64,000 nt of DNA from Chlorobiaceae bacterium (GTDB lineage: Bacteria > Bacteroidota > Chlorobiia > Chlorobiales > Chlorobiaceae). A model generated the notes under the pieces. It was not told the origin of the DNA. It did not search any database and saw nothing but the letters and a program-made list of their open reading frames with translations. Numbering within the stretch: position 1 is the stretch's first letter; each line of letters opens with the position of its first letter. The position numbers and the translations under genes are program-made. Positions 52,432 to 63,908 of this stretch are shown one piece after another. Location: the NCBI GenBank assembly GCA_013334965.1, contig JAAXWO010000014.1:4700-68699 (forward strand), given 5' to 3'.

Positions 52432-54294
52432 TTATCCGAAACTTTTTTCAGTCATGAATTTGCCGCCGAGCAGCAGATCAAAGATCACCCGGGTCACCAC
52501 GACTGCCGTAAACAGGCTCGCACCGGTTCCGATCATGAGCGTCACAGCAAAACCCTGGATCGGTCCGATACCGTATACATAAAGGAGAAACGCAGCCGAC
52601 AGGGTCGTGACATGCGAGTCGAGGATAGAGGAGAACGCCCTGTTGTACCCGGCATCGACGGCAAGGCGAAGGCTCTTGCCCTCATCGAGCTCTTCCCGGA
52701 TCCTTTCGTAGATCAGTACGTTTGCGTCGACGGCCATACCCATGGTCAGAACGATACCGGCGATACCGGGAAGCGAGAGCGCTGCGCTGAAACCGGCAAG
52801 CACGGAAATGACGATCAGTATGTTGAGCACGAGAGCAATATCAGCAGCGATGCCTGCCTTGTGGTAGTATACGATCATGAACACGGCGACCGCAGTAAAT
52901 CCCCAGATCAGCGACAGCAGGCCGGAACGGATATAGTCCGAACCGAGCGACGGGCCGACGGTACGCTCTTCGAGAATCCTTACTGGTGCAGGCAGGGCGC
53001 CGGCCTTCAGGATGATTTCAAGATCCTTGGCCTCATCGAGTCCTGAAATGCCGTTGATGACCGAGTTGCCGCTCGGAATCCTGGACTGGACGACAGGAGC
53101 GCTGTAGACTGTCCCGTCGAGCACGATGGCAATCTGCTTGCCGATATTGGCTCCGGTGATACGGGCCCATTTGGAGGTACCCTCTTCGTTCATCGACATG
53201 AGGACTTCAGGCTGCGAGTTCTGCGCACCGAACGTCGCCTTCGCTTCGGTGATCACTCCGCCGGTGAGTTCCGGAGTCTTCTGTACGAGATAGATTGGAT
53301 AATACTTTTCGCCCTTTTCCGTCTGCAGCGGCTTGGCGGACAACAGCAGTTCGGTATCCTGCGGCAACAATGCGCGGATATCTTCACGGTTCAGCGTCGA
53401 AGCGACATAGTCGCGGGCATAATCGGGAGTGAAGACAAGGCCGTTCTGCATAACGCCGATAACATCGGATAGTTTTCGGGGAGCCTTGGGTGCGGCGGAT
53501 GGAGCTGCATTGTCGGCTACTGTCGCTGCGGATGCCGCAGGGGCTTCGGAAGGCTTTGCCGCAGCCATGGCTGAATCGGCCGGCGCCTGCGGGGATGAGG
53601 CCTGAATCTGCGCCGAGTTGAGACGCTCAATGGTCCTCAGAAGCAATTCCGGTTCCTTTACCAGCCTGAACTCCAGCTTGGCGGTACCTTTCAGAAGACG
53701 ACGGACGCGGGCTTCGTCAGTGACGCCGGAAAGCTCGATAATGATTCGCCGTGAGCCCTGGGTTTGAATAACCGGCTCTGCGACGCCGTACTGGTCGATA
53801 CGGTTCCTGATGATCTCCTTGGCCCTGACAAGGGCATCCTGGGACTCCTTGTTCAATTTTCCGACGATCTCCTGATCGGTGTTCCGGATATCATAAAAAT
53901 AACGGCTGAGACGGATGTTCTCCTTTTTGAACTCAGCGGCAAGAAGGTCAACAACGTTATCGCTGGAGTTTCCAGAAGCGCTCCGGAGCTTTGCCATGAT
54001 GCGATAGAAGTTGGCGTCCTTGTTCCATGCCTTCTGCTCTATGAGATCGAACAGGTCAACCTCCATCACGAGGTGCATGCCGCCCTTCAGATCGAGACCG
54101 AGCTTCAGGCTTTTATCTTTTGCATGCTCTATTTCGGTTCGATGCTCCAGGGCATATTTCAGGCTGTCTTCGCCTGAACGAAAACTTCCCAGTTTTTTGG
54201 TAAATGCATAATCACGGTAAGTCGGCCATATCGACCATACCGAAACCAGCGCAACCACGGCGATCAGAATGAGTTTAAAGCTGTTGTTTTTCAT
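52432..54294 (-). CDS. secD: Protein translocase subunit SecD
   Basis: A 620-residue SecD with an N-terminal helix, a large periplasmic P1 region and a six-helix block with the conserved [14 protein letters not shown] motif. A low-complexity Ala/Pro/Ser insert ([20 protein letters not shown]) near residue 235-275 extends the periplasmic domain. It is transcribed with secF. Confidence 0.97.
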   Translation of the reverse strand: MKNNSFKLILIAVVALVSVWSIWPTYRDYAFTKKLGSFRSGEDSLKYALEHRTEIEHAKDKSLKLGLDLKGGMHLVMEVDLFDLIEQKAWNKDANFYRIMAKLRSASGNSSDNVVDLLAAEFKKENIRLSRYFYDIRNTDQEIVGKLNKESQDALVRAKEIIRNRIDQYGVAEPVIQTQGSRRIIIELSGVTDEARVRRLLKGTAKLEFRLVKEPELLLRTIERLNSAQIQASSPQAPADSAMAAAKPSEAPAASAATVADNAAPSAAPKAPRKLSDVIGVMQNGLVFTPDYARDYVASTLNREDIRALLPQDTELLLSAKPLQTEKGEKYYPIYLVQKTPELTGGVITEAKATFGAQNSQPEVLMSMNEEGTSKWARITGANIGKQIAIVLDGTVYSAPVVQSRIPSGNSVINGISGLDEAKDLEIILKAGALPAPVRILEERTVGPSLGSDYIRSGLLSLIWGFTAVAVFMIVYYHKAGIAADIALVLNILIVISVLAGFSAALSLPGIAGIVLTMGMAVDANVLIYERIREELDEGKSLRLAVDAGYNRAFSSILDSHVTTLSAAFLLYVYGIGPIQGFAVTLMIGTGASLFTAVVVTRVIFDLLLGGKFMTEKSFG

Positions 54295-54409
54295 GAAAAA
54301 ATGCCGTTACGCACGATTGATAAAGTTTAGCCAATATATGAAACCGGGCCCTGATTAACAATCAGGACGACGGCCTCCCGCCACACCGGCAATCGACATT
54401 ATGGAAATG

Positions 54410-54437
54410 AAAAACCCGGACGGAAGCCCGGGTTTTT
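54410..54437 (-). terminator. Terminator after fccB
   Basis: A 10-bp stem (AAAAACCCGG / CCGGGTTTTT) with an 8-nt loop and a T-run on the minus strand, 20 bp after the fccB stop. It separates fccAB from secDF. Confidence 0.9.
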
Positions 54438-54456
54438 ATCAGATCATGCCGCGATG

Positions 54457-55743
54457 TTAACCCCAGATATCCTTGACGATATTGTTGTACCAGCCGCGGG
54501 CATACATGGCCTCCTGCATGAGCTGGTCGTCACCGGCGTCGATCGGGGTAAGCCCTCCGGAATTTGGCACCTCGACGATCCCCTCTGCGGAAATCTTGTA
54601 GACACCGGCAACCGATATACCGTAACCCGGTGCGAGAAGACTGTAACAGGTATTGACCAGGGATGGCGAGACCGGCTGCTTGCCGCGGAGCAGCCTGACG
54701 ATAGCTGCGGCGGCCACCTTCCCCTGACTGCTTGCTGCAAAACCTGATTTCGGCATGGGGCCCGCAACACAGGCGTCGCCGATGACATGAACACCGGGGC
54801 GCAAGGTTGATTCGAACGAAACGGGATTGACGGGGCACCAACCGCTCGCATCGGAAAGTCCCGAATCGAAAGCGATCCGACCTGCTTTCTGCGGGGGAAT
54901 GATATTGACGACATCTCCCTTCAACACCTCGAGTTCCGTCGTTACGGTCATCGCAGCCGAATCGACCGCCTGGACCTTGCCGCCCTTCGCGGCGCCTCTC
55001 CACTCTATCATTCCAGGATAGAGCCTTTCCCAGCCTTTCTGGAACAGTGCCTGTTTGGAGAATTTATCCTTGGCATCCAGAATGAGGATTTTGGATTTCG
55101 GCTTATGCTCTTTCAGGTAATAGGCGATAATACTGGCACGTTCATATGGGCCTGGAGGGCAGCGGAACGGATTCGCAGGCGGACAGATCAACACGGTTCC
55201 GCCGTCTTTCATCATCTGGAGCTGGCGATTGAGCAATACAGTCTGCGGCCCTGCCTGGAATGCATGAGGCATCGTCGCTTCAGCGACCTCCTGACTGTAT
55301 CCCTGGATTGCATCCCACTTGAAATCAATCCCTGGCGAAACGATCAGACGGTCATAATTCAGGACGGCGCCACCCTTGAGCGTCACCGTCGATCTGGCCG
55401 TATCGATTGAAACGGCCGTATCGGCCATGACCTTGACTCCGTAGCGGGAAGAGAGGTTCCCATAGGTCTGGGTGATCTCTTCCATGGTCTTGAGGCCTCC
55501 AAGTACCCAGTTGCTGAAAGGGCAGGTAATATAGGCGGCTTTCGGCTCGACCAGCGTCACCGACAGTGAAGGATCAAGTTTTTTGAGATATTTTGCGGCC
55601 GTTGCGCCTCCGAACCCCCCACCGATGACAACCACTCTGTTCTTTGCTGCGTAAGCATTCCCGATCCCGCCGAAAACGCCGAGTGCAGATCCGGCGATGC
55701 CGGAAACAATGAGTTTATTGAAGTCACGTCGAGATATGTTCAT
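54457..55743 (-). CDS. fccB: Flavocytochrome c sulfide dehydrogenase, flavoprotein subunit
   Basis: A 428-residue periplasmic FAD protein with a Tat signal (SRRDFNKL). FAD site [17 protein letters not shown]; Cys74 in YITCPFSN corresponds to the family's covalent FAD-linking Cys; further Cys187, Cys195 and Cys303 lie near the sulfide site. The ATG at 55743 has GGGAG upstream; a GTG at 55749 is an alternative. It oxidizes sulfide and passes electrons to FccA. Confidence 0.94.
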   Translation of the reverse strand: MNISRRDFNKLIVSGIAGSALGVFGGIGNAYAAKNRVVVIGGGFGGATAAKYLKKLDPSLSVTLVEPKAAYITCPFSNWVLGGLKTMEEITQTYGNLSSRYGVKVMADTAVSIDTARSTVTLKGGAVLNYDRLIVSPGIDFKWDAIQGYSQEVAEATMPHAFQAGPQTVLLNRQLQMMKDGGTVLICPPANPFRCPPGPYERASIIAYYLKEHKPKSKILILDAKDKFSKQALFQKGWERLYPGMIEWRGAAKGGKVQAVDSAAMTVTTELEVLKGDVVNIIPPQKAGRIAFDSGLSDASGWCPVNPVSFESTLRPGVHVIGDACVAGPMPKSGFAASSQGKVAAAAIVRLLRGKQPVSPSLVNTCYSLLAPGYGISVAGVYKISAEGIVEVPNSGGLTPIDAGDDQLMQEAMYARGWYNNIVKDIWG

Positions 55744-55757
55744 GGTCACTCTCCCGA

Positions 55758-56123
55758 TTATTTATTTTTTGTCCATACCGTTCCAAAATATTCTGCGATC
55801 TGATGGATCTCCTCGTCGGAATACCCTTTGGCATGTCGTCCCATTATCGAAGAGAATCGGGCGCCTGACTTGAAATCCTTAAGTGCGGCTTCAAGGTACT
55901 CCGGCGATTTCCCATAAAAACCGGGGATGATTCCTACACTTTTCCCATCAGTGCCATGACAGCCGGCACACGAAAACGCAAGAACCTGACCTCTCGGATC
56001 GACATCTGCGGCTTTCGACCTCTTTGCAGCGCGGGTACCGGCAGCCACGGCCTCCATGGAAGCAGGCAAAGTTCCGGATAACACAACGCATGCCGTAAGA
56101 ATAATCTGCATTTTAGAGGGCAT
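55758..56123 (-). CDS. fccA: Flavocytochrome c sulfide dehydrogenase, cytochrome subunit
   Basis: A 121-residue class I cytochrome c with a signal peptide (residues 1 to about 28) and one heme site CAGCH, with a downstream Met in [10 protein letters not shown] as likely axial ligand. One-heme FccA is typical of green sulfur bacteria, unlike the two-heme Allochromatium form. It is directly upstream of fccB (14-bp gap) and takes electrons from it. Confidence 0.93.
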   Translation of the reverse strand: MPSKMQIILTACVVLSGTLPASMEAVAAGTRAAKRSKAADVDPRGQVLAFSCAGCHGTDGKSVGIIPGFYGKSPEYLEAALKDFKSGARFSSIMGRHAKGYSDEEIHQIAEYFGTVWTKNK

Positions 56124-56566
56124 ATCTGTTCCTCCTGTATTTTACTTGGCTTGACGAGATAATTTCAATCCGGCGGGAATGGGCTGGGCATCAGAAGGCT
56201 GATGTCCAATAATTAAAACGTACAAAAAAGTGCGACAAGCACACACACCCAAACAGCGCATCGGATGCATTATACGCGTAAATCTTTATCAGATAAAGAC
56301 ATATGATGTATGCACAGAATTTCGCGACTTGATCCGCAGATACCGTAGCGGCACGTATGGACGGTAAATGGCTAACCCATGTAATCAGGCGCTTATTCAG
56401 CTAATATAACGAAATACGCAAGTAGTACATATCAGTGGAAGTCCAAAAATTTATTCTGCCAACCGGAAATCTCTTTTTTTGCAATTTTATATTAAGCTGG
56501 GTTCATATCGTCAAGGATCGCTTTGCTTTGCAAAGCTGTATTATAAAGAGTCACCTGAAACGCCAA
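56124..56566. other. Divergent region between fccA and mnmG
   Basis: About 440 bp without a gene. It contains a weak partial match to the sulfur-gene motif (ATATAAC at 56404-56410) and a small GCTTTGCAAAGC hairpin near 56530. Promoters for fccAB and mnmG should lie here. Confidence 0.4.
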
Positions 56567-56582
56567 TGTTTCACGTGAAACA
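56567..56582. promoter_or_regulatory. parS centromere site (1)
   Basis: TGTTTCACGTGAAACA, an exact match to the 16-bp ParB-binding palindrome known from many bacteria. It lies 12 bp before the mnmG start, so it could also affect mnmG expression. Confidence 0.9.
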
Positions 56583-56594
56583 TTCCCATCGACC

Positions 56595-58460
56595 ATGTAT
56601 GATATTATAGTTGTCGGTGCCGGTCATGCCGGCTGTGAAGCAGTCCTCGCAGCAGCGAGGAGCGGGGCGTCCTGCCTTCTCATCACTTCGGACCTGACCG
56701 CCGTTGCGAGGATGTCCTGCAATCCGGCAATCGGAGGGGTCGCAAAAGGGCAGATGACGAGAGAGATCGACGCACTTGGCGGAGAGATGGGCAAAGCCAT
56801 TGACTCGACAGGGATCCAGTTCAGGCTGCTGAATCGAAGCAAGGGTGCTGCGATGCACTCCCCCAGGGCACAGGCCGACAAGACGCAATACAGCATGTAC
56901 ATGCGGGGGGTTATCGAACGCGAAAGCCGCATCGACCTTCTTCAGGATACGGTAATTGGCGTCATCGCGTCAGCAGGTGTTTTTAACGGTGTAACCGTAA
57001 GCTCGGGCAGAGTGATCAGGGCCAGAGCTGCTGTATTGGCTTGTGGGACGTTCCTTAATGGACTGATACACGTCGGGATGAATCACTATCCTGGGGGCCG
57101 GACAGTCGCCGAGCCCCCCGTAACGGGGTTGACTGAATCACTCGTGTCATTGGGCTTCACCTTCGGCAGACTCAAGACAGGTACCCCACCGAGAATCGAT
57201 GCAAGAAGCGTGAATTACGATAACCTTGCCGAGCAACCGGGCGACACTGAACCGGTACCATTCTCATTCAGCACTGACGACGTATCGCACAGGAACCTCG
57301 TAAGTTGTTTCATGACGAAAACGACGAGTGAAACGCATGAAATCCTCAGGACAGGGTTCGACAGATCACCGCTCTACACGGGCAAAGTTCAAGGGGTTGG
57401 GCCACGCTATTGCCCATCGGTCGAAGACAAAATCTTCAGGTTTCCGGAGAAAGAGAGCCATCACATATTTCTTGAACCGGAAGGGATCGATACGTTAGAG
57501 ATGTATGTAAACGGTTTTTCGACTTCGTTACCGGAAGATGTACAGATAGCCGGCTTGCGATCGATTCCCGGACTTGAGCAGGTCAAGATGATCAGGCCTG
57601 GGTATGCAATTGAATACGACTTTTTCCATCCATGGCAGATCAGGGCGTCCCTGGAAACACAGCATGTCGAAAACCTCTATTTCGCTGGCCAGATCAACGG
57701 GACCTCGGGTTATGAAGAAGCTGCCGCCCAGGGACTTGTCGCCGGCCTTAACGCTGCCCGCAAAATCTCTGGCAAACAGCCGTTGATCCTTGGCAGAAAT
57801 CAGGCGTATATCGGGGTACTCATCGACGACCTCATAACAAAAGAGACAAAAGAGCCCTACAGGATGTTCACCTCATCTGCTGAACACCGGCTGGTGCTTC
57901 GTCATGACAATGCGGATATCAGGCTCACTCAAACCGGATACGAATGTGGGCTGGTCGATGCAGGGAGATATGAGCGCACCGTTGCGATAATTGATGGAAC
58001 AGAGCGGTGCATAAGCATGCTCCATGAGATAAAGGTACCGCCGTCAGAGATCAACAAACTTCTTTCAAGCAAAGGTTTCCCGGAACTTAAGGCTCCTGTC
58101 AGGGCGTTCGCCATCATCAAGAGGCCTGGAATCGAACTGCTTGATGTTGTTCAGTGTTCTGATACAGTAAGGGCGGCTATTGGGCAGTTTTGCGCAGACA
58201 AACGAATAGCTGAACAGGTTGAAATCGCCATCAAATATGAAGGGTATATCAAACGCGACCAGATGATGACTGAAAGGATATCCCGTCTTGACGCGCTGCA
58301 CATTCCTGATAATTTCAATTATACCTCACTGAACTCTCTTTCAAGCGAAGGTATGGAGAAGCTTATCAAACACAAACCATCGACGATCGGGCAGGCTTCG
58401 AGGATACTCGGGGTGTCTCCTGCAGACGTTTCAATACTGATGATAAGGCTTGGTCGTTAG
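56595..58460 (+). CDS. mnmG: tRNA uridine-5-carboxymethylaminomethyl modification enzyme MnmG (GidA)
   Basis: A 621-residue FAD protein. With MnmE it modifies the wobble uridine of several tRNAs. FAD site [20 protein letters not shown]; conserved [13 protein letters not shown] and CGTFLNG; the [17 protein letters not shown]-type motif is present as [17 protein letters not shown]. Length is standard. It is bracketed by parS sites and is followed by the polymerase gene. Confidence 0.97.
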   Translation: MYDIIVVGAGHAGCEAVLAAARSGASCLLITSDLTAVARMSCNPAIGGVAKGQMTREIDALGGEMGKAIDSTGIQFRLLNRSKGAAMHSPRAQADKTQYSMYMRGVIERESRIDLLQDTVIGVIASAGVFNGVTVSSGRVIRARAAVLACGTFLNGLIHVGMNHYPGGRTVAEPPVTGLTESLVSLGFTFGRLKTGTPPRIDARSVNYDNLAEQPGDTEPVPFSFSTDDVSHRNLVSCFMTKTTSETHEILRTGFDRSPLYTGKVQGVGPRYCPSVEDKIFRFPEKESHHIFLEPEGIDTLEMYVNGFSTSLPEDVQIAGLRSIPGLEQVKMIRPGYAIEYDFFHPWQIRASLETQHVENLYFAGQINGTSGYEEAAAQGLVAGLNAARKISGKQPLILGRNQAYIGVLIDDLITKETKEPYRMFTSSAEHRLVLRHDNADIRLTQTGYECGLVDAGRYERTVAIIDGTERCISMLHEIKVPPSEINKLLSSKGFPELKAPVRAFAIIKRPGIELLDVVQCSDTVRAAIGQFCADKRIAEQVEIAIKYEGYIKRDQMMTERISRLDALHIPDNFNYTSLNSLSSEGMEKLIKHKPSTIGQASRILGVSPADVSILMIRLGR

Positions 58461-58469
58461 GGCCTACGA

Positions 58470-58485
58470 TGTTTCACGTGAAACA
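58470..58485. promoter_or_regulatory. parS centromere site (2)
   Basis: A second exact TGTTTCACGTGAAACA, ten bases past the mnmG stop. The distance to the first is about 1.9 kb. ParA/ParB genes are not in the window. Confidence 0.9.
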
Positions 58486-58524
58486 TTGTTCGAGGTTTCA
58501 ATAAACTCCGTCGTTTTCAATCCC

Positions 58525-60921
58525 ATGAATAAAGTGACCGATCCTTCGCTTTACAACGAATTGCTGTTCGGAAAAGACCGTGAAGAGGGAATCGTTGGGG
58601 CCTATCAGCTTAACGATTCACAGATTCGTCTCTTTATCCGGTCGAATGACGGTGTCGTGAAACGTGACGAGCCTTTCTACCCGTTCTTTTTCCTTTCGGA
58701 CAGTGAGCTCCTGGATGGATTCATGCCGCAGGACCGGGAGAAGTACTGGCTGATTCCACTCGAAGGCGCTAACTATTTCCGACACCTCGCCATTTTCAGG
58801 AGCTGGAAGAACTATCGAGCTGCTCTCGATCATGCAAACAGCGGCAGCCAGGACTCTTCAGGAGGAAACGAGTTCCCCAATCCGGCAGGGACGAACAGTC
58901 ACCTCACCTATAATCGGGGCGATGTCATCTCGCAGTATCTCCTGCAGACAGGCAAGACCATGTTCAAGGGAATGCTGCTTGAGGACCTGCACAGACTCCA
59001 GCTTGATATAGAGACCTATTACAGGCCTGATAAAAACACCGGGAACAAGGATGCCTTCGGTGAAGACCCTGTAATCATCATCTCACTCAGCGACAATCGA
59101 TCGTGGGAACATGTCATCCATTCAAAAGGCAGGACCGAAAAAGCGCTTCTCGAAGAACTTGTTGCAATTCTTCGGGAAAAAGATCCCGACGTTATCGAAG
59201 GACACAATATTTTCGGGTTTGATCTGCCCTATCTCCAACGCCGATTTGAGTTGAATGGCGTGCCGTTCAGGATTGGACGCGACGGGCTCGTCCCAAGATC
59301 TTTTCCTGCAAGCATCCGCTTCGCCGAACGAATGATCGATTACCAGTTTTTCGACATACCCGGCAGGCATGTGATCGACACCTATTTCCTTGTCCAGAAT
59401 TACGACGCTTCAAAACGAACGTTACCAAGTTATGGACTGAAAGCCGTCGCGAAATTCTTCGGGTTCGCATCCCCGAACAGGACATATGTAGATTACAAGG
59501 ATATCGCCTCCACCTGGGACAACAATCCTGAAACCCTTCTTGCCTATGCCCTTGACGATGTCAGGGAGACAAGGGAGCTGGCCTCAATGCTTTCTGGAAG
59601 CAATTTCAGCATGACAAGCATGTTGCCATACAGTTACGCAAACACCTCGAGGCTTGGGCCGGCAGCAAAGATCGAGGCGTTGATAGTGAGGGAATATCTT
59701 AAGCGCAAGGTATCTATACCCAGGCCATCGATCGGCCAGCAGCATGCTGGTGGATTTACGGAAGTGTTCATCAAGGGGATTCTGGGACCGATTATCTATG
59801 CTGATGTGGAATCTCTTTATCCCTCGATCATGCTTTCATACGGCATCTGTCCAAAAACCGATTCCCTGAAGGTATTTCCCTCCATTCTGAAGAACCTCAA
59901 GGATCTCCGTTTCGCTGCAAAACACAGATCAGAAGAGGAGCAGTCAAAAGGGAACAGCTCCCTCGCGGCAAACTTCGATGCCATGCAAAGTTCATTCAAG
60001 ATCATCATCAACGCCATGTACGGATATCTTGGCTTCGGAAGCGGGATATTCAACGATTTCGAAGAGGCTGACAAGGTGACGATGAACGGCCAGGAAATTG
60101 CCAAATCGATGATCCGCGAGTTTGAATCAAAAGGTGCAAAAGTTATAGAGGTCGATACTGACGGCATATTCCTTGTTCCCCCGCCGGAAGTCCGTACAGA
60201 GGAAGAGGAACGACGCCTTGTCAACGAGGTGTCGCAAAAAATGCCAGCAGGAATAAAGATCGGATTTGACGGAAGGTTCAGGAAGATGATCTCCTACATG
60301 AAGAAGAACTATGTCCTCCTCGACTATAACGACAAGCTGAAACTGAAAGGCTCCTCGCTCATCAGCCGTAGCGGAGAAAAGTTTGGCCGGGATTTCGTCA
60401 GGGAGGGATTCATCCTGTTGCTCAGGGAGGATATCCAGGGGCTTCACGACCTCTACATCAGATACAGGAACAATCTCATGCATCATCGATTCGACATAAG
60501 CGAGTTTTCCAGAACAGAGTCCATGAAAACCTCCCTTGAGCAGTACATTAGCGATGTAAGATCTGGAAAACGTTCCAAATCAATCACTTATGAGATCGCT
60601 ATCCGTCAGGGAATCCAAGTCTCAAAAGGGGATCGAATGACCTACTACGTTTCCGGAACAGGGAACGCCTCATCCTATATCGACAAAGGGCGCCCTGCAG
60701 ATGAGTGGAATAAGGCGCAGCCTGATGAAAACACCTATTTCTACCTTAAACGACTCGATGAATTCGCACAGAAGTTCATACCGTTTTTCAAGCCACAGGA
60801 TTTCAGTACGATCTTTTCTGCCGATACACTGTTCGCTTTTTCTCCTGAAGGTATAGATGTTGTGAGGGAAATTCGTCATCTTGAAACTGATTCGCTCTAT
60901 CAGGAAGAGAGTCCTTTTTAA
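58525..60921 (+). CDS. Family-B DNA polymerase
   Basis: A 798-residue polymerase with 3'-5' exonuclease motifs ([36 protein letters not shown]) and polymerase motifs A ([13 protein letters not shown]), B ([13 protein letters not shown]) and C ([12 protein letters not shown]). The ATG at 58525 is preferred; the frame runs upstream through the parS site to 58450. In this group motif C has DTDG rather than the usual DTDS. It is probably a repair or translesion polymerase, since the replicase is PolC-type/DnaE elsewhere. Confidence 0.9.
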   Translation: MNKVTDPSLYNELLFGKDREEGIVGAYQLNDSQIRLFIRSNDGVVKRDEPFYPFFFLSDSELLDGFMPQDREKYWLIPLEGANYFRHLAIFRSWKNYRAALDHANSGSQDSSGGNEFPNPAGTNSHLTYNRGDVISQYLLQTGKTMFKGMLLEDLHRLQLDIETYYRPDKNTGNKDAFGEDPVIIISLSDNRSWEHVIHSKGRTEKALLEELVAILREKDPDVIEGHNIFGFDLPYLQRRFELNGVPFRIGRDGLVPRSFPASIRFAERMIDYQFFDIPGRHVIDTYFLVQNYDASKRTLPSYGLKAVAKFFGFASPNRTYVDYKDIASTWDNNPETLLAYALDDVRETRELASMLSGSNFSMTSMLPYSYANTSRLGPAAKIEALIVREYLKRKVSIPRPSIGQQHAGGFTEVFIKGILGPIIYADVESLYPSIMLSYGICPKTDSLKVFPSILKNLKDLRFAAKHRSEEEQSKGNSSLAANFDAMQSSFKIIINAMYGYLGFGSGIFNDFEEADKVTMNGQEIAKSMIREFESKGAKVIEVDTDGIFLVPPPEVRTEEEERRLVNEVSQKMPAGIKIGFDGRFRKMISYMKKNYVLLDYNDKLKLKGSSLISRSGEKFGRDFVREGFILLLREDIQGLHDLYIRYRNNLMHHRFDISEFSRTESMKTSLEQYISDVRSGKRSKSITYEIAIRQGIQVSKGDRMTYYVSGTGNASSYIDKGRPADEWNKAQPDENTYFYLKRLDEFAQKFIPFFKPQDFSTIFSADTLFAFSPEGIDVVREIRHLETDSLYQEESPF

Positions 60922-60956
60922 GAGTAATTCATGTTTTATTAAGGTGTTTATTTATT

Positions 60957-60975
60957 GTATCTTAATTTAAGACAC
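60957..60975. promoter_or_regulatory. 19-bp palindrome upstream of the flavodiiron gene
   Basis: GTATCTTAATTTAAGACAC is symmetric apart from the centre base and one mismatched pair (GTRTCTTAA-N-TTAAGAYAC). It lies 33 bp before the start codon, in the right place for an operator. It does not match a Fur, PerR or Rex box that I know exactly. Confidence 0.5.
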
Positions 60976-61007
60976 TTTTTGTCCTTTATAACTTAATTTT
61001 CGCAGAT

Positions 61008-62231
61008 ATGATCGATAATAGAGTTCTTCCGATAACAGATGATGTAACCTGGATAGGCGTTCTTGACCCTGGGCTGATCACTTTCGACATCGTTATGGAG
61101 ACCAAGTACGGTACTACCTATAATTCGTACTTCATCAATGCCGATAAAAAAACGGTCGTCGAAACCACCAAAGTAAAGTTCTGGCCGACCTACCTCGAAA
61201 AATTGAAACAGGTGGTCAATCCTGAAGAGATTGAGTACATCATCGTCGACCACACGGAACCTGACCATTCCGGCAACGTACACAACCTCCTGTCGGTTGC
61301 CCCGAATGCCACGGTGATCGGCAGCGGCAACGCCATCAAGTTTCTTCGTGACCAGACCGGACACGATTTCAGGCATCGCGTCGTCAAGAACGGAGACAAA
61401 CTGGATCTCGGCAACAAAACCATCCATTTCATCGGGGCCCCAAACCTTCACTGGCCAGACACTATCTACTCCTGGCTTGAGGAAGACAGGGTATTGTTCA
61501 CCTGTGATTCATTCGGAAGCCACTATTGCAACGAAGCGATGTATGACGATCTCGTCGGCGACTTCGACGATGCCTTCAAGTACTATTTCGATGCCATCCT
61601 GAGACCGTTCAGCAAGTATATGCTCCAGGCTATCGAAAAAATCCGCCCTCTCGACATCAGGGCCATCTGTCCTGGCCACGGGCCGATTCTCAGATCTGAC
61701 TGGAAAAAGTATGTCGACCTTTCCCAGCGCTACTCCCAGAAGGCCATTGCAATGCCCAATGAGAAGAACATTCTCATTGCATACGTCTCTGCCTATGAAA
61801 ACACAGGACTTCTCGCCAACTATATCGCAGAGGGATTGAGGAGCTCATGTGATTTCAATGTCGAGGTCTGTGACATAGAGAACGTCTCTTCAGCAAAGCT
61901 TGAGGACAAGATCGCTCACGCCATGGGAATCATTATCGGGTCGCCGACCATCAACCAGAACATCGTCCATCAGGTTTACAACATCTTTGCCGTGCTCAAC
62001 CCATTGCGAGACCGCGGAAAACTCTGTGCTGCTTTCGGTTCCTACGGATGGAGTGGAGAAGGGGTCAGGATCATTGAGAACAACCTGTCGAACCTGAAAC
62101 TCAAAGTGTTCGAAAAGAACCTCATGATCAAGTTCCAGCCCCACGAACCGGAATTCGAACTGTGCAGGGAGTTCGGTAAAGGTTTTGCCGAAAGAATGAT
62201 AGAAATGCACAACCTGAGCTGCAACCTGTAA
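61008..62231 (+). CDS. Flavodiiron protein (FprA-type oxygen/NO reductase)
   Basis: A 407-residue protein with a metallo-beta-lactamase-like diiron domain (HTEPDHSG, i.e. HxExDH; later His and Asp in CDSFGSHYC and CPGHGPIL) and a C-terminal flavodoxin domain ([34 protein letters not shown]). It reduces O2 to water or NO to N2O with electrons from rubredoxin or a similar donor, protecting an anaerobe from oxygen. No rubredoxin domain is fused. Confidence 0.93.
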   Translation: MIDNRVLPITDDVTWIGVLDPGLITFDIVMETKYGTTYNSYFINADKKTVVETTKVKFWPTYLEKLKQVVNPEEIEYIIVDHTEPDHSGNVHNLLSVAPNATVIGSGNAIKFLRDQTGHDFRHRVVKNGDKLDLGNKTIHFIGAPNLHWPDTIYSWLEEDRVLFTCDSFGSHYCNEAMYDDLVGDFDDAFKYYFDAILRPFSKYMLQAIEKIRPLDIRAICPGHGPILRSDWKKYVDLSQRYSQKAIAMPNEKNILIAYVSAYENTGLLANYIAEGLRSSCDFNVEVCDIENVSSAKLEDKIAHAMGIIIGSPTINQNIVHQVYNIFAVLNPLRDRGKLCAAFGSYGWSGEGVRIIENNLSNLKLKVFEKNLMIKFQPHEPEFELCREFGKGFAERMIEMHNLSCNL

Positions 62232-62286
62232 CCTATCTTATTATATATCTATAATTTATAGGTATTTGTAAAGCCAGTTAGAATAC

Positions 62287-62331
62287 AAAAAGAGGCTGCT
62301 TCTCATGAGTATGTTGAGACAGCCTCTTTTT
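62287..62331 (+). terminator. Terminator after the flavodiiron gene
   Basis: A 12-bp stem (AAAAAGAGGCTG / CAGCCTCTTTTT) with a 21-nt loop. A- and T-runs allow bidirectional use, so it may also end the recF-dciA transcript. The rest of 62332-62502 shows no gene. Confidence 0.85.
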
Positions 62332-62502
62332 CTTGTTCCATGGCACCGGAGAAGTTGGCTGTTATGCTGGTGAGAAGTGGTGTCTCTATTGTGGGGGGTC
62401 TGTTTTTTGAGTACAAACGCAGGTCCGTGTTCCGTGGAAATGAAGATGCGCTGTTTCATCATTGCCTCCTGAACGCCTTGTGTCCTATTGGTCCTGTCCC
62501 TT

Positions 62503-62796
62503 TTACCTGAAGATTATGCTCCTGATCATTTCCGTCCCTATGGCCCTGTTCATGCGGGATGTTATATCTTTTTTCCTGAAATTCAGCTCCATACGCCATG
62601 ATGCATTTCTGACCTTTACATAGAGGTCTCCGTCTTTCAGTTTCTCGACCATGGTCACCTTCGCAATGGTTTCACCAACGACACTCTCCCATATCTGAAG
62701 CGTCTTGTACTGCTCGTAGGCATCTGTCATGCCTATTGAACGGCACATATCAGCCATTACGGAATTAAGGTTCCTTGGTGCTTTGGTTCGTGTCAT
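62503..62796 (-). CDS. DUF721 / DciA-type protein
   Basis: A 97-residue protein of the DUF721 family (LQIWESVVGETIAKVT ... LYVKVRNASWRMELNFRK), the KH-like domain of DciA, which loads the replicative helicase in bacteria that lack DnaC/DnaI. Overlap of 4 bp with recF indicates translational coupling and fits an origin-proximal replication gene. Only the core domain is present. Confidence 0.8.
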   Translation of the reverse strand: MTRTKAPRNLNSVMADMCRSIGMTDAYEQYKTLQIWESVVGETIAKVTMVEKLKDGDLYVKVRNASWRMELNFRKKDITSRMNRAIGTEMIRSIIFR

Positions 62797-63893
62797 GACT
62801 CTCCAATCGCATGTTCAATCGAAAATGAGGTCACTTCGCTTCCTGACTTTTCGTTTGTCGAAGTAATCAGTACCTGACCGGATGTTGAGAGGGCCGCGAG
62901 CATCAGTTCGGAAACAGGATCATCCAGCTCACTGAACAGGTCATCCAACAGGCTTATCGGCCGTTCTCCTGACATTTCATGCAGATAGCGATGCATGGTA
63001 AGCTTCATGGCTACAAGATAGCCTCTCTGCTGCCCCTGGGAGGCATATTTCCGGATGTCATGTTTATCGAGGAAAAAATGGAGATCATCCCTGTGTGGAC
63101 CAGCCAGCGTCTGCTTCCTCACGATCTCCTGGGCTCGTATCTCATCGTATTTTTCGATGAAACATTGTTTCAGCTCTTCTTCAGAGACTTCATTGCCGAC
63201 TGTCCTGAGCGAACAGTGATAGGTTAACGACGGCTCATTTCCTCCCGGAAGCCATGTGTAGACATTACGGAACATCTCCCTGAACCTCTTGATGAACAGT
63301 ATCCTTGCACCTACGATCGATGCGGCATAACCTGCCAGCTGATCAGTCCATATTTCCAGTCCTGCGTGACTCGATGTGTAATCGTCAAATGTCGAAAGAA
63401 GCGAATTTCTCTGCTGGAGGATCCTCCTGTACTGAAGAAGGTCCGACATATATTTTCTGTCGTACTGGCAGATTGCCGTATCGATGAACCGCCTTCTTTC
63501 AGATGGCGGGCCATTGACGATGGAAAGCTCATGCGGCGAAAACGTGACACAGGGAATTACTCCGATATGCCTTGAAAAGGTTTGCAACTCCTGTTCATTG
63601 ACAAAAATCTGTTTCTCGGTTTCAGGGCTGTAGGCTACCCTGATATTTGTTCTCGAACCGTAATCGCTGACAAATCCTGCACGAATGGTGAAATAATCCT
63701 GACCGAAAGAGAGGCAATCCCGGTCCGAACTGCCGGAAAAACCCCTTGTCAAAGCGCAGAAATGGATCGCTTCGAGAATGTTTGTCTTTCCGGAGCCGTT
63801 TCGCCCGAAAATATTTGTTATGGAAGGCCCTGGCTCAAATTCAAGAAGCCTGTGGTTCCTGAAATTGGCAATTCTTATCGTTTCGAGTCGCAA
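62793..63893 (-). CDS. recF: DNA replication and repair protein RecF
   Basis: A 366-residue SMC-like ATPase with Walker A in GRNGSGKTNILEAIHF, a Q-loop/signature region (GQQRGYLVAMKLTMH) and Walker B (PISLLDDLFSELDD). RecF loads RecA at gaps. It lies 15 bp after dnaN, giving dnaN-recF-dciA on the minus strand. Confidence 0.96.
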   Translation of the reverse strand: MRLETIRIANFRNHRLLEFEPGPSITNIFGRNGSGKTNILEAIHFCALTRGFSGSSDRDCLSFGQDYFTIRAGFVSDYGSRTNIRVAYSPETEKQIFVNEQELQTFSRHIGVIPCVTFSPHELSIVNGPPSERRRFIDTAICQYDRKYMSDLLQYRRILQQRNSLLSTFDDYTSSHAGLEIWTDQLAGYAASIVGARILFIKRFREMFRNVYTWLPGGNEPSLTYHCSLRTVGNEVSEEELKQCFIEKYDEIRAQEIVRKQTLAGPHRDDLHFFLDKHDIRKYASQGQQRGYLVAMKLTMHRYLHEMSGERPISLLDDLFSELDDPVSELMLAALSTSGQVLITSTNEKSGSEVTSFSIEHAIGES

Positions 63894-63908
63894 GGCCCTT
63901 TTGTTCCG

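Noticed and set aside
58450-58524. Upstream extension of the polymerase gene
   Set aside because: It would overlap the mnmG end and translate through the parS palindrome; the ATG at 58525 gives the expected N-terminus.
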